From JAPPHY01 sp034423135 (GTDB lineage Bacteria > Chloroflexota > Dehalococcoidia > Lucifugimonadales > UBA2985), in the NCBI GenBank assembly GCA_034423135.1, contig DAOUJC010000005.1, positions 34,359-98,358 of the forward strand: 64,000 nt of DNA. The letters are read 5' to 3'. The notes below the pieces were generated by a model that had not been told where the DNA came from, made no database searches, and saw nothing but the letters and a program-made list of their open reading frames with translations. A program made the translations under genes and the position numbers. This document shows, piece after piece, positions 23,861 through 32,447 of the stretch. Numbering within the stretch: position 1 is the first letter of the stretch; every line of letters starts with the position of its first letter.

Positions 23861-24965
23861 GGCCTGCCTCCGACGTTGGATTGTAGATTCGCACCGTGTA
23901 TTCGGGCTTGGGAGCCGTGCGCATGGCCTTGCTCAGCCCCCAGACCGCCGCCGCCAGGATGGCCACGGACAGAAGGCTCAGCACCCACGCCGGCCAGCCG
24001 TAGAAGAGGTATGCGCCCGTTATCAGAATGTTCAGGAACGCCAGCGGCACCAGCACCTTCCACCCCAGCGACATCAGCTGATCGATGCGCAGCCTGGGGT
24101 ACGTGCCGCGTATCCAGAATATGACCAGTATCACCAGGTAGGTCTTGGCCAGGAACACGGCGAGGCTGATGATTGGCACGTCGCCCGGCAGCCCCGGGAA
24201 CAGCCAGCCGCCGAAGAAGAGCAGCACCGTGAGGGCGGCGATGGCAAAGGTGTTGATGTACTCGGCCAGGAAGAAGACCGACCAGTGGGCGCCGCTGTAC
24301 TCCACGAACGGCCCTCCCACGACCTCCGACTCCGCCGGATGGATGTCGAACGGGGTGCGCCCAAGCTCCGCCAATCCCGCGATGAAGAATATGACCAGTC
24401 CCAGCGGCTGTATCAGCGCGTAGACCAGCACGTCCTGCTCGTTCACCACGCGGACCAGGTTCATCGACTGCGCCAGCATGGCCACGCCCAGCACGGCCAG
24501 TATGAGCGGTATCTCGTAGCTCACCAGCTGCGCGGCGGCCCGGAAACCGCCCAGGACGGCGTACTTGTTGGAGGACGCCCATCCGGCGGCCACCAGTCCC
24601 ACGATCGACAGCACGGAAAAGGCGATGATGTAGAACAAGCCCAGGTCCAGGTTCCGTATCACAAGGTCTCGCGTAACGGGAATCGTGACCCATATCATGA
24701 ATATGGGCACGAACACCACCAGCGGCGACACCCAGTACACAACCCTGTCGACCCACGACGACAGCAGGTCCTCCTTCGCCATGAGCTTGATGGCGTCCGC
24801 AACGGGCTGCAGCAGCCCGAACGGGCCGACGCGCATGGGGCCCATTCGCATCTGTATGCGGCCAAGGAACTTGCGCTCCACCCACACCAGCGAGAGCACC
24901 ACCACGGACAGCGCCGTCAGCAGCACAAAGGAAGCGGTGACAAGCAGCGCGGTGTCAAGCAGCAT
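23850..24965 (-). CDS. nuoH: NADH-quinone oxidoreductase subunit H
   Basis: Membrane subunit that forms the quinone-access chamber with nuoB and nuoD. The 371-residue, eight-helix product has WVERKFLGRIQMRMGPMRVG near the N-terminus, the acidic loop GLAELGRTPFDIHPAESEVV, and FWIRGTYPRLRIDQLM near the C-terminus. It begins one base inside the nuoD stop (TAATG overlap). The neighbours nuoD and nuoI keep the usual order although nuoG is missing between them. Confidence 0.96.
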   Translation of the reverse strand: MLLDTALLVTASFVLLTALSVVVLSLVWVERKFLGRIQMRMGPMRVGPFGLLQPVADAIKLMAKEDLLSSWVDRVVYWVSPLVVFVPIFMIWVTIPVTRDLVIRNLDLGLFYIIAFSVLSIVGLVAAGWASSNKYAVLGGFRAAAQLVSYEIPLILAVLGVAMLAQSMNLVRVVNEQDVLVYALIQPLGLVIFFIAGLAELGRTPFDIHPAESEVVGGPFVEYSGAHWSVFFLAEYINTFAIAALTVLLFFGGWLFPGLPGDVPIISLAVFLAKTYLVILVIFWIRGTYPRLRIDQLMSLGWKVLVPLAFLNILITGAYLFYGWPAWVLSLLSVAILAAAVWGLSKAMRTAPKPEYTVRIYNPTSEAGHAG

Positions 24966-26089
24966 TACCGGTCCACCTCTCCGAGCACGATGTCCAGCGA
25001 CCCCAAGATGACCACAGCATCCGCAACATACGTGTTCAGCAGAAGCTCCCTGATGGCCATCAGGTTGCAGAACGACGGCGGGCGTACCTTCACGCGGTAC
25101 GGCCTGTCAGCGCCGTTGCTCACCAGGTACACGCCGATCTCGCCGCGGGGGTTCTCGCCGCGCACGTAAACCTCGCCCTGCGGCGGGCGCAGAACGAGCC
25201 GCGTCGGCGTGATGGTCGGACCGTCCGGCATCTGGCCAAGCGCCTGCTCGATAATGCCGAGCGACTGCCTCATCTCCTCAACGCGCACGTAGAAACGGTC
25301 CCAGGAGTCGCCCTTCTCACCAATGGGAATGCCGAAGTCGAACCGGTCGTAGATGGAGTATGGGGCGTCCTTGCGCACGTCCATGGGCACGCCGGAGGCC
25401 CGCAGAGTGGGGCCGCTTGCGCCGTAGCTTATGGCCTTCTTGGCGTCAATGACGCCGATGCCCTTGGTGCGGGCCAGGAATATCTCGCTGAAGCTCAGGA
25501 GCCTGTCCGCCTCGTCAATGCCCTGGCGAATCTCACCAATCAGGCCGGTCATGCGCTGGCGAAAGTCGTCCGGCACATCGTTCTTGACGCCGCCGATGCG
25601 AATGTAGTTGTGCATCATGCGCGCGCCCGTCACCGCCTCGAACATCGACTGAATCTTCTCGCGGTCGCGGAAGGCGTACATGATGGGCGTCATGGCCCCG
25701 GCGTCGATGCCGAATGTGCCGAAGAAGAGCAGGTGGCTGGCAACCCTGTTTAGCTCACACAGGATGACGCGAATGTACTCGGCGCGCTCCGGCACCTCCA
25801 GCCCCATCAACTTCTCGACGGCGCGGCAGAAGACCATCTCATTGTTCAGGTTGCTGATGTAGTCCAGCCTGTCGAAGAGCGTGACGATCTGGGCGTAGAT
25901 CTCGCCCTCGCACAGCTTCTCCGAGCCGCGGTGCAGGTAACCGATGTGAGGCTCCACGTCCACCACGCGCTCGCCGTCCACCATCAGCACCATGCGGAAC
26001 ACGCCGTGAGTGCTGGGGTGCTGCGGCCCCATGTTGACCAGCATCTGGACGGTGTCCAGCTGGCCTTCCGACTGGCTCTCCACGCTCAC
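24965..26089 (-). CDS. nuoD: NADH-quinone oxidoreductase subunit D
   Basis: The 49-kDa Q-module subunit that forms the quinone-reduction site. From the GTG at 26089 the product has 374 residues, the normal size. It shows NMGPQHPSTHGVFRMVL, HIGYLHRGSEKLCEG, YAFRDREKIQ and a C-terminal IVLGEVDR. The family ends are intact. The frame stays open upstream through nuoC, but that is an antisense-type artefact. GTG lies two bases after the nuoC stop. A second in-frame GTG is at 26083. Confidence 0.94.
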   Translation of the reverse strand: MSVESQSEGQLDTVQMLVNMGPQHPSTHGVFRMVLMVDGERVVDVEPHIGYLHRGSEKLCEGEIYAQIVTLFDRLDYISNLNNEMVFCRAVEKLMGLEVPERAEYIRVILCELNRVASHLLFFGTFGIDAGAMTPIMYAFRDREKIQSMFEAVTGARMMHNYIRIGGVKNDVPDDFRQRMTGLIGEIRQGIDEADRLLSFSEIFLARTKGIGVIDAKKAISYGASGPTLRASGVPMDVRKDAPYSIYDRFDFGIPIGEKGDSWDRFYVRVEEMRQSLGIIEQALGQMPDGPTITPTRLVLRPPQGEVYVRGENPRGEIGVYLVSNGADRPYRVKVRPPSFCNLMAIRELLLNTYVADAVVILGSLDIVLGEVDR

Positions 26090-26091
26090 GT

Positions 26092-26590
26092 CTACCACTC
26101 CGTGTACTCCGGCATCTCGAAGTTCTTGCGACCGGGGTACCCCTCGAAGCCCTCGTACAGCAGCAGCGGCGCAAGGTTGGGGTGCCCCTCGAAGGTCACG
26201 CCGAACAGGTCGTGGCCCTCCCTCTCGTACCAGTCGGCGCCGAGCCACACAGAGGTCACCGTGGGCACAACGGGGTCGTCCGGCGAGACGTTGGTCTTGA
26301 GCACCATCATGTGCTTCATGGAGGTGCTGTAGAGGTGGTAGACCACCTGCAGGTGCTCCTCGTAGTCGACCACGCACAGGCAGGTCAGGTAGTCCATCTG
26401 GAGCTCCGGCGAGTCCCTGAGCGTGAGGCAGGCGTCCGCGACGTCGGCGGGGCTCACGGTGGCAGTCACAAGGTCGACTGCGGCGCCCAATTCGGGGTTG
26501 AACCGCGCCAGGACCTCCGGGAGCAGTCGTTCCAGGGCCAGCCCTTTCTCGTCCAGGGAAACGGCGGCCTGGGGGGTAGTGTGCCCGGGT

Positions 26591-26607
<17 letters not shown>
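26092..26607 (-). CDS. nuoC: NADH-quinone oxidoreductase subunit C
   Basis: The 30-kDa peripheral-arm subunit. The 171-residue product has the family pattern LTCLCVVDYEEHLQVVYHL, PVVPTVTSVWLGADWYERE and GHDLFGVTFEGHPN. The C-terminus ends FEMPEYTEW. It overlaps the end of nuoB by 17 bases and is followed by nuoD at once; C and D are separate proteins here. Confidence 0.95.
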
Positions 26608-27102
<495 letters not shown>

Positions 27103-27112
<10 letters not shown>

Positions 27113-27474
27113 TGGAGCACCCCCTTCTTCCAGCTGTAGACGATCCCGAAGAAGAGAATTGCGATGAACAGGAGCATCTCGTAGAACACGGCGTCGATGC
27201 TGGTGAGGAACACCACGGCCCACGGGAAGAGGAACACGGCCTCGACGTCGAAGATGAGGAACAGGATGGCGAATATGTAGTAGCGCATGTGGAGCTGCGA
27301 CCAGGAGTAGGGTGCGGGCGGGATGCCGCACTCGTAGGGCATGTCCTTGAGGGGGGTGCGCTTCTTGGGCGAGAGGATGAAGGAGGCGCCGAACATGATC
27401 GCCATGCCCACAAACCCCACGATCCCTGCTATCACCACGGCGGTGTAGTTGAGGGCAAAGCCTTCAGGGGCCAA
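27103..27474 (-). CDS. nuoA: NADH-quinone oxidoreductase subunit A
   Basis: Three-helix membrane subunit, 123 residues. The family loop PYECGIPP follows the first helix, and the sequence ends with FLIFDVEAVFLFPWAV and WKKGVLQWK. TTG at 27474 is supported by GGAGG five bases upstream. It is the first gene of the 11-gene operon. A consensus -35 lies about 85 bases upstream and a GC-rich hairpin (27491-27511) sits in the leader. Confidence 0.94.
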
Positions 27475-27490
27475 TTGGTCCTCCAGACCG

Positions 27491-27511
27491 GCGGCCTGCG
27501 TTCGGCCGCCG
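27491..27511 (-). promoter_or_regulatory. Hairpin in the nuo operon leader
   Basis: A perfect 7-base stem (GGCGGCC/GGCCGCC) with a 7-base loop lies 17 bases before the nuoA TTG start, close to its ribosome site. There is no T-run, so termination is unlikely; an effect on translation initiation or mRNA stability is possible. Confidence 0.4.
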
Positions 27512-27535
27512 TTACGGGGCTTGCAGACTGGGCTA

Positions 27536-27564
27536 AGGATATATCACCGAATAGGGACTGTCAA
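27536..27564 (-). promoter_or_regulatory. Promoter of the nuo operon
   Basis: On the minus strand, consensus TTGACA (27559-27564), a 17-base spacer and TATCCT (27536-27541). The resulting leader is about 55 bases and contains the hairpin at 27491-27511. TATATC with a 15-base spacer is a weaker alternative. Confidence 0.65.
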
Positions 27565-27673
27565 TTGAAGCATCCACCGCCGCCCTGGCCGCTCGTGATG
27601 AGCGATTCGAAGGGTGTAACCAATCTAGGGACGGAGACGCTCCGGAGAGACGACAGCAGCTGGGAGAACGTCG

Positions 27674-27895
27674 TCACGCAGTTACCTCAAGACGTTGCGG
27701 ATCATCCACCGGAACAGGACGACCGCTCGCCTTGAGGTATTGCACCGCAACCTGCGCCGCGTCGCGTAATTCCTCAATGGCTTCTTCCTTGGTGTCGCCG
27801 AATGCCGTGCACCAGGGAATCGCAAGTAGCCATGCGCTCCATCGCCCATCCTCCTCCTCTTCCACGCCGATTGTGAAGCTATATGTGTCTTCCAT
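27674..27895 (-). CDS. Solitary HicB-like protein
   Basis: A 73-residue protein with the HicB N-terminal domain: YSFTIGVEEEEDGRWSAWL, then AIPWCTAFGDTKEEAIEELRDAAQ and a final helix. This is the typical antitoxin core with no DNA-binding domain. No HicA-like gene adjoins it, so it is either an orphan antitoxin or a free-standing regulator. It lies between the nuo operon and the defence operon on the opposite strand. Confidence 0.7.
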   Translation of the reverse strand: MEDTYSFTIGVEEEEDGRWSAWLLAIPWCTAFGDTKEEAIEELRDAAQVAVQYLKASGRPVPVDDPQRLEVTA

Positions 27896-28024
27896 GCCAA
27901 CCCCCTGTGCGAGTTAGGGTGCAGATCTGCCTTTGGTCAATGCAATGCGCCAACATTCTATACCGGCAGTCAAACCATGCACAGATGCGCCGAGGTGCTA
28001 TCCGACCACGTCCACGCGACCTTG

Positions 28025-28059
28025 CCGCTCGTGGTGAGCCTGTCGAACCATACGAGCGG
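28025..28059. repeat. Dispersed hairpin repeat (CCGCTCGT...ACGAGCGG)
   Basis: An eight-base perfect stem around a loop containing GTGAGCCTGTCGAACCAT. It is the same family as the copies at 36590, 38522 and 38768. It lies in the spacer just before the promoter of the defence operon. Confidence 0.75.
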
Positions 28060-28071
28060 GCGATTGCCTAT

Positions 28072-28079
28072 GGTACAAT
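28072..28079 (+). promoter_or_regulatory. Extended -10 promoter for the defence operon
   Basis: TGGTACAAT-like element: TG, one base, TACAAT (28074-28079). No clear -35 is present, as is usual for extended -10 promoters. It would give a leader of about 25 bases before the ATG at 28110. Confidence 0.5.
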
Positions 28080-28109
28080 CGGTCACAACACTTACGTAGG
28101 GTAAAGACT

Positions 28110-30140
28110 ATGAATCAGGACACTATCGGTCTGGACTATCTCGAACGAGCCTTTGATGAAGGGCATGCCGAGATTACAGGCGATGGGCGGAACCAGCGCA
28201 TCCGCTATATCGCCGCCGGCCGCTCAGAGCGGTGGAGCGACCCGGAGGAGAGAGTGCGGGCCGAGCTGTGGGCGGAGCTCATCTACAGGTACGAATACTC
28301 ACCCGAACGAATAGGCTTCGAGGTCAACGTTCCACGCCGGACTCCAAACGACTACGCCGACCTGGTCATCTACGAAGACGACGACCTGAAGTCACCCTAC
28401 ATGGTCTTTGAGTGCAAGCGCCCCGACGTATCCGACGCCGCGTTTGGCCAGTCCATAGAACAGGCCTGCGGCAACCGAGCCAGCCTTGGCGCCAAGTATT
28501 GCGGCGCGGTGGCCGGTCTCACTCGCCGCCTGCTGCGCTTTGACCGCTACCCGCCAGCTGAGCGGGAGAGAAACCACATGACCGATATTCCCGTTCGCTA
28601 CGGGAGCCCCCCATCCTGGCGCTTCTTGAAGAAAGTCCAAGGCCGTGATCTGACGACTGTTTCGCGGGAAGAGTTGCGGGCCGCCATCCGCAAGTGCCAC
28701 CAGACCCTCTGGGAGGGCGGCAGGCGCAGTGCCATCGCCGCCTTTGGCGAGTTCTGCAAGCTGGTCTTCATCAAGCATCGTGATGAGAAGGATCTGGACC
28801 GGAAGGAAGGCCAGCATTATGAATTCCAGCGAAAGGACGGGGAAACTGCCCCCGACCTGGCCAGACGCATAACGATTCTGTATGAGAGCGAGAAGAGCAG
28901 GGAGCCGGACGTCTTTACCGAGAGCATCAACGTAGATCCGCCCATTCTGGCGCAGTGCGTGGAACACCTGGAAGGCATTTCCCTTGAGCACACCGAGCTT
29001 GACACCAAAGGAGTGGCCTTCGAGGAATTCATGGGCAGCTTCTTCAAGGGTGACTTCGGGCAGTACTTCACTCCCCGGGAGTTGATCGCTTTCTGCGTGG
29101 AAATGCTTGACCCGAAGCGCACCGACCTAGTGCTCGACCCGGCCTGCGGCTCCGGCGGATTCCTGCTCTACGCAATGGACCACGTTCGCCGGGAGGCAGA
29201 TCAAAGGTACTCTCCAGGCGGCGAACAGCACCTCCTGTACTGGCACGACTTCGCCCAGAAGAACCTCTTTGGCATTGAGATAAACGATGAACTGGCCCGG
29301 GTCGCCAAGATGAACATGATCATTCACGACGACGGCCATACCAACATCGTTGGCCACGACGCCCTGGACTTCTCTGAGAACATTCGCAGCAAGAATAGCG
29401 GCGTCGACCTACGCAAATTCGATCTCATCCTCACCAACCCGCCCTTCGGCGCAGTCGTAAAGCGCACGGAGAAGGGGGACGGCTACCTAGAGCAGTTCGA
29501 CTTGAGGCATTACCTGGGCAAGAGCTATCCAGTATATTCCGACATGACGGGAGAAGACGGCGACTCCAGCGCGAAGACGGGCGCAAGAGCAGTAAGAGCA
29601 CGGGCCAGCATCAAGACCGAGCTCCTGTTCCTGGAGCGGGTTCACTCCTTCCTGAAGCCCGGCACGGGCCGGGCTGCCGTGGTGGTGCCGGACGGCATCC
29701 TGACCAACTCATCGCTTCAGGGCGTGAGGCATTGGCTGCTCGAGAACTTCCAGCTTCTGGCGGTGGTCAGCCTGCCCCAGTTCGCCTTCAGCCACTACGA
29801 CGCCGGTGTGAAGGCCAGCATAATATTCCTGCGCCGCTTAGCCGATGGCGAAACAGTCTCAGACAATGAAGCCATATTCATGGCCCTGGCCGAGAACATC
29901 GGGTACGACGCCACCGGGCGCAAGACATTTGACGTTTCCGTGGAGCGGGAGGAGCCGGGCGTGGAGAAGGTTGAGCGGCACAGCTGCGACCTGTTCGACT
30001 ACCGCGTATATTACGAACCCGTCTCCACGAATCTCTTTGAAACCAATTGGAGCGAGCGCCGTAGGGAAACCATACCAGGCACCGGCATAGTGGCCCAGTG
30101 GCAGGCCTTCCAGCGGGAACCGACACCTTTTTTAGTGTAG
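28110..30140 (+). CDS. Nuclease-methylase fusion: HSDR_N endonuclease domain + HsdM-type N6-adenine methyltransferase
   Basis: A 676-residue restriction-modification polypeptide. Residues about 45-140 form an HsdR N-terminal-type PD-(D/E)xK nuclease domain: D84 in DYADLVIYED, and E101-x-K103 in VFECKRP, followed by FGQSIEQA. Residues about 170-300 are the HsdM helical domain. The methyltransferase core has motif I DPACGSGGF (343-351) and motif IV NPPF (443-446). GDFGQYFTPRELIAF is the usual HsdM entry block. No helicase/translocase HsdR gene is present, so the arrangement resembles BcgI-type IIB systems, where cutting and methylation sit in one subunit with a separate specificity subunit. The 3' end overlaps hsdS by 43 bases. 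An HEPN gene completes the operon. Confidence 0.88.
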   Translation: MNQDTIGLDYLERAFDEGHAEITGDGRNQRIRYIAAGRSERWSDPEERVRAELWAELIYRYEYSPERIGFEVNVPRRTPNDYADLVIYEDDDLKSPYMVFECKRPDVSDAAFGQSIEQACGNRASLGAKYCGAVAGLTRRLLRFDRYPPAERERNHMTDIPVRYGSPPSWRFLKKVQGRDLTTVSREELRAAIRKCHQTLWEGGRRSAIAAFGEFCKLVFIKHRDEKDLDRKEGQHYEFQRKDGETAPDLARRITILYESEKSREPDVFTESINVDPPILAQCVEHLEGISLEHTELDTKGVAFEEFMGSFFKGDFGQYFTPRELIAFCVEMLDPKRTDLVLDPACGSGGFLLYAMDHVRREADQRYSPGGEQHLLYWHDFAQKNLFGIEINDELARVAKMNMIIHDDGHTNIVGHDALDFSENIRSKNSGVDLRKFDLILTNPPFGAVVKRTEKGDGYLEQFDLRHYLGKSYPVYSDMTGEDGDSSAKTGARAVRARASIKTELLFLERVHSFLKPGTGRAAVVVPDGILTNSSLQGVRHWLLENFQLLAVVSLPQFAFSHYDAGVKASIIFLRRLADGETVSDNEAIFMALAENIGYDATGRKTFDVSVEREEPGVEKVERHSCDLFDYRVYYEPVSTNLFETNWSERRRETIPGTGIVAQWQAFQREPTPFLV

Positions 30141-31540
30141 ACCCCGCCAGACTGGCAAAGCCGGAAAGCTTTGCGGTGAAGCGGGGCAAAGTTGTCGGAA
30201 GGTTAGATACATGGTTCAATCATCCCCGGTATGAGTTGCTGCGCGCCAGATTGGACGCTTCAATAGTCAAAACGACCGAGTTGGACGGTTTCCTGTGGTC
30301 AATAGCCGGCGGTGCAACGCCAAAACTAAGTGATGCTTCTCTCTACACCGATTCCGGGATTAAGTTCCTACGCATCCTCAACGTAGAAGATGGCGAGATT
30401 ATTGAGCAGGATATCAAATACATCACCGATGCGGTTCATCAAGAGGAACTTGGGCGTTCCCAGCTTGAAGCTGGCGACGTGCTTATCACAATTACGGGGC
30501 GTGTAGGTTCAGCCGCAGTAATTCGCGAAGAGCATCTTCCAGCCAACATCAATCAGCACATTGCTCGACTGAGGATTGATTTGAAACGCTGCAGGCCGGA
30601 GTTCCTCAGTGAATGGTTGAACTGCCCCGCTGGGCAACAGCTGTCCAATCGCTCTGTCTCTGGAGGCACACGCCCCGCTCTTGACTATGGAGCTGTTCGC
30701 AGCATCCTAGTGCCGTTGCCTGATACGCTGGAAGCGCAAGACAAGCTATTGGTCGCGATGGATGCCTCCCGTGCGAAGCGCAAGGCAAAGCTAGCTGAGG
30801 CAATCGCACTACTGGCAAGTCTAGATGATTTCGTGCTGGACGCGCTAGGTATTGCACCACCGGAGAAGGACTCCAGACGTGCGTTTGCAGTAACGCTTGG
30901 CCAGTCACGCACCCAGGGACAGCTTAATGCGGACTTCTACCATCCGGAGCGTATTCGGACCTTAGACGAATTGAACAATGCGGGAATGCATACGGAACTG
31001 ACGCCACTTGCTAAAGTCGTGAATTTTGAGCGAGCACAGATCAAGTCACCGGATGAGAATTACCTGAGTCTAGCGCACGTGGAAAGCCATACCGGCGAAC
31101 TGACTGACTCCCAGGATAAGGCGTCAGGCAATGCCTTTATGTTCCAAGTCGATGATGTTCTATTTGCTCGATTGCGTCCCTACCTTAACAAGGTATATCA
31201 CGCTGAAATGAATGGCACTTGCTCAACGGAGTTCCACGTCCTTCGGGTCAAGGATCGGAATACTCTGCTACCTGAGTATCTCAGCACCATCCTACGCAGC
31301 CGTTTGATACTGGCTCAAACTGTCCACATGATGACCGGTAACACCCACCCGCGTCTAGTCAACGCTCACGTAGAGAGCCTTCGAATCCCTATTCCCAAGG
31401 TGAATGTTCAAAAGACCATCGCAGTGGACGTTGCGGTTCGGCGCGAGGAGGCACGCCGTTTGCGCGCCGAAGCGGAGGCGGGCTGGCAGGAGGCCAAGCG
31501 GTGGTTCGAGGAGCAACTGTTGGGAGCGGATTCGCCATGA
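30098..31540 (+). CDS. hsdS: Type I/IIB restriction-modification specificity subunit (HsdS)
   Basis: A 480-residue DNA-recognition subunit with two target-recognition halves. The first half has LDGFLWSIAGGATPKLSDAS, LRILNVEDGEI, LEAGDVLITITGRVG and a conserved-spacer helix around AMDASRAKRKAKLAEAI. The second has YLSLAHVESHTGEL, VDDVLFARLRPYLNKVY and a terminal coiled helix rich in Arg/Glu. Two recognition domains imply a bipartite target. The GTG start lies inside the end of the methylase gene, and a TTTTTT run sits in this overlap. The stop overlaps the next gene's ATG. Base composition is more AT-rich than in the neighbours, which suggests transfer. Confidence 0.9.
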   Translation: MAGLPAGTDTFFSVDPARLAKPESFAVKRGKVVGRLDTWFNHPRYELLRARLDASIVKTTELDGFLWSIAGGATPKLSDASLYTDSGIKFLRILNVEDGEIIEQDIKYITDAVHQEELGRSQLEAGDVLITITGRVGSAAVIREEHLPANINQHIARLRIDLKRCRPEFLSEWLNCPAGQQLSNRSVSGGTRPALDYGAVRSILVPLPDTLEAQDKLLVAMDASRAKRKAKLAEAIALLASLDDFVLDALGIAPPEKDSRRAFAVTLGQSRTQGQLNADFYHPERIRTLDELNNAGMHTELTPLAKVVNFERAQIKSPDENYLSLAHVESHTGELTDSQDKASGNAFMFQVDDVLFARLRPYLNKVYHAEMNGTCSTEFHVLRVKDRNTLLPEYLSTILRSRLILAQTVHMMTGNTHPRLVNAHVESLRIPIPKVNVQKTIAVDVAVRREEARRLRAEAEAGWQEAKRWFEEQLLGADSP

Positions 31541-32367
31541 CATTTGAGATTCTCATTTCCTGTCACATGCCACCGAACGATGGTCTTGCGGGCATAAGCG
31601 AGATGTTGGAGGATGCGCTGAATCAGGCCTTGGAGTATAGCCCAATAGACTTTGATGAGAGCATGATCCAGATTCACTGCCAGCGGCCGCTAAACGAGGC
31701 ACCGGCCGACAGAGGCAACCTCCTAGTCGGTTTCTCTCTGGAACTGCCGGAAGATGACGCTGGAATCAAGTCCGTGGTTGACGGCTTTGTTGGGGCCCTA
31801 AGGGACAGGTCAGAAGTCATGCATCTAGTGCGGTTTGAAGATCCACTCCTTCAAGCCGAACTATCTAAGTGGGCCGCCGAGATTTTCTCGCTGGAGATGA
31901 AACTGCGCCGAGTGCTGTCTTTCATTTATCTGCACGCGTATCAGGTCAGCAATCCCTTCGAGCTACTTCAAGAAGAGCAGGTTCAAATACCACAAGGTGT
32001 GAAACCACAAGAGACACAAATGAACAACCTTAGCGAGAACGAGTTTTTTCACTTGACGTTCAGCCAGTACATAGGCCTAAACCAGCGCCGCCAAATAGAC
32101 CTCCGCCACATAGTAGGCATAATCCTTGATTCGGAGCAATACGGCGATTTACGTCAAGAACTCATGCGGTCTCCAGTATCAGACGGGCGCGATACCGAAC
32201 TCATGAATAACTTGCAGCAACACTTGAATGCTATTGAGCGGATGCGCAACTGTGTGGCCCATAACAGAAGACCCAGCGAGGGAATAAGACAAGATTACTC
32301 GTTTAATCGCCCTCGCCTGGAAGAACTACTGGATAGCTATTTGGCAAGCCTGGCTATTCAACATTAG
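31537..32367 (+). CDS. HEPN-domain putative RNase coupled to the restriction-modification operon
   Basis: A 276-residue protein whose ATG overlaps the hsdS stop (ATGA), so it is translationally coupled. The first 100 residues are of unknown fold (ILISCHMPP...HLVRFEDPLL). From about residue 105 it is helical: LSKWAAEIFSLEMKLRRVLSF, then a late segment with R237-N238-C-V-A-H242, the R-x4-H (RNxxxH) catalytic signature of HEPN RNases, in the context NAIERMRNCVAHNRRPS. The E/K-rich first helix plus late RNxxxH matches Swt1/Abi-like HEPN proteins. Inference: an abortive-infection effector linked to sensing by the restriction-modification module. No antitoxin partner is visible. Confidence 0.75.
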   Translation: MTFEILISCHMPPNDGLAGISEMLEDALNQALEYSPIDFDESMIQIHCQRPLNEAPADRGNLLVGFSLELPEDDAGIKSVVDGFVGALRDRSEVMHLVRFEDPLLQAELSKWAAEIFSLEMKLRRVLSFIYLHAYQVSNPFELLQEEQVQIPQGVKPQETQMNNLSENEFFHLTFSQYIGLNQRRQIDLRHIVGIILDSEQYGDLRQELMRSPVSDGRDTELMNNLQQHLNAIERMRNCVAHNRRPSEGIRQDYSFNRPRLEELLDSYLASLAIQH

Positions 32368-32381
32368 TCCCGCCCCAGCCC

Positions 32382-32411
32382 TTGACCCGCCCGCAACGTT
32401 GGTAATACAAT
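32382..32411 (+). promoter_or_regulatory. Promoter for purF-purM-purH
   Basis: TTGACC (32382-32387), an 18-base spacer and TACAAT (32406-32411). Start would be near 32418, about 30 bases before purF. An imperfect inverted repeat (GCAACGT...ACGTTGC) flanks the -10 box and could be an operator. Confidence 0.6.
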
Positions 32412-32447
32412 CCCCCTGCAACCCACGTTGCCCTTGGAAGGGAGCTC

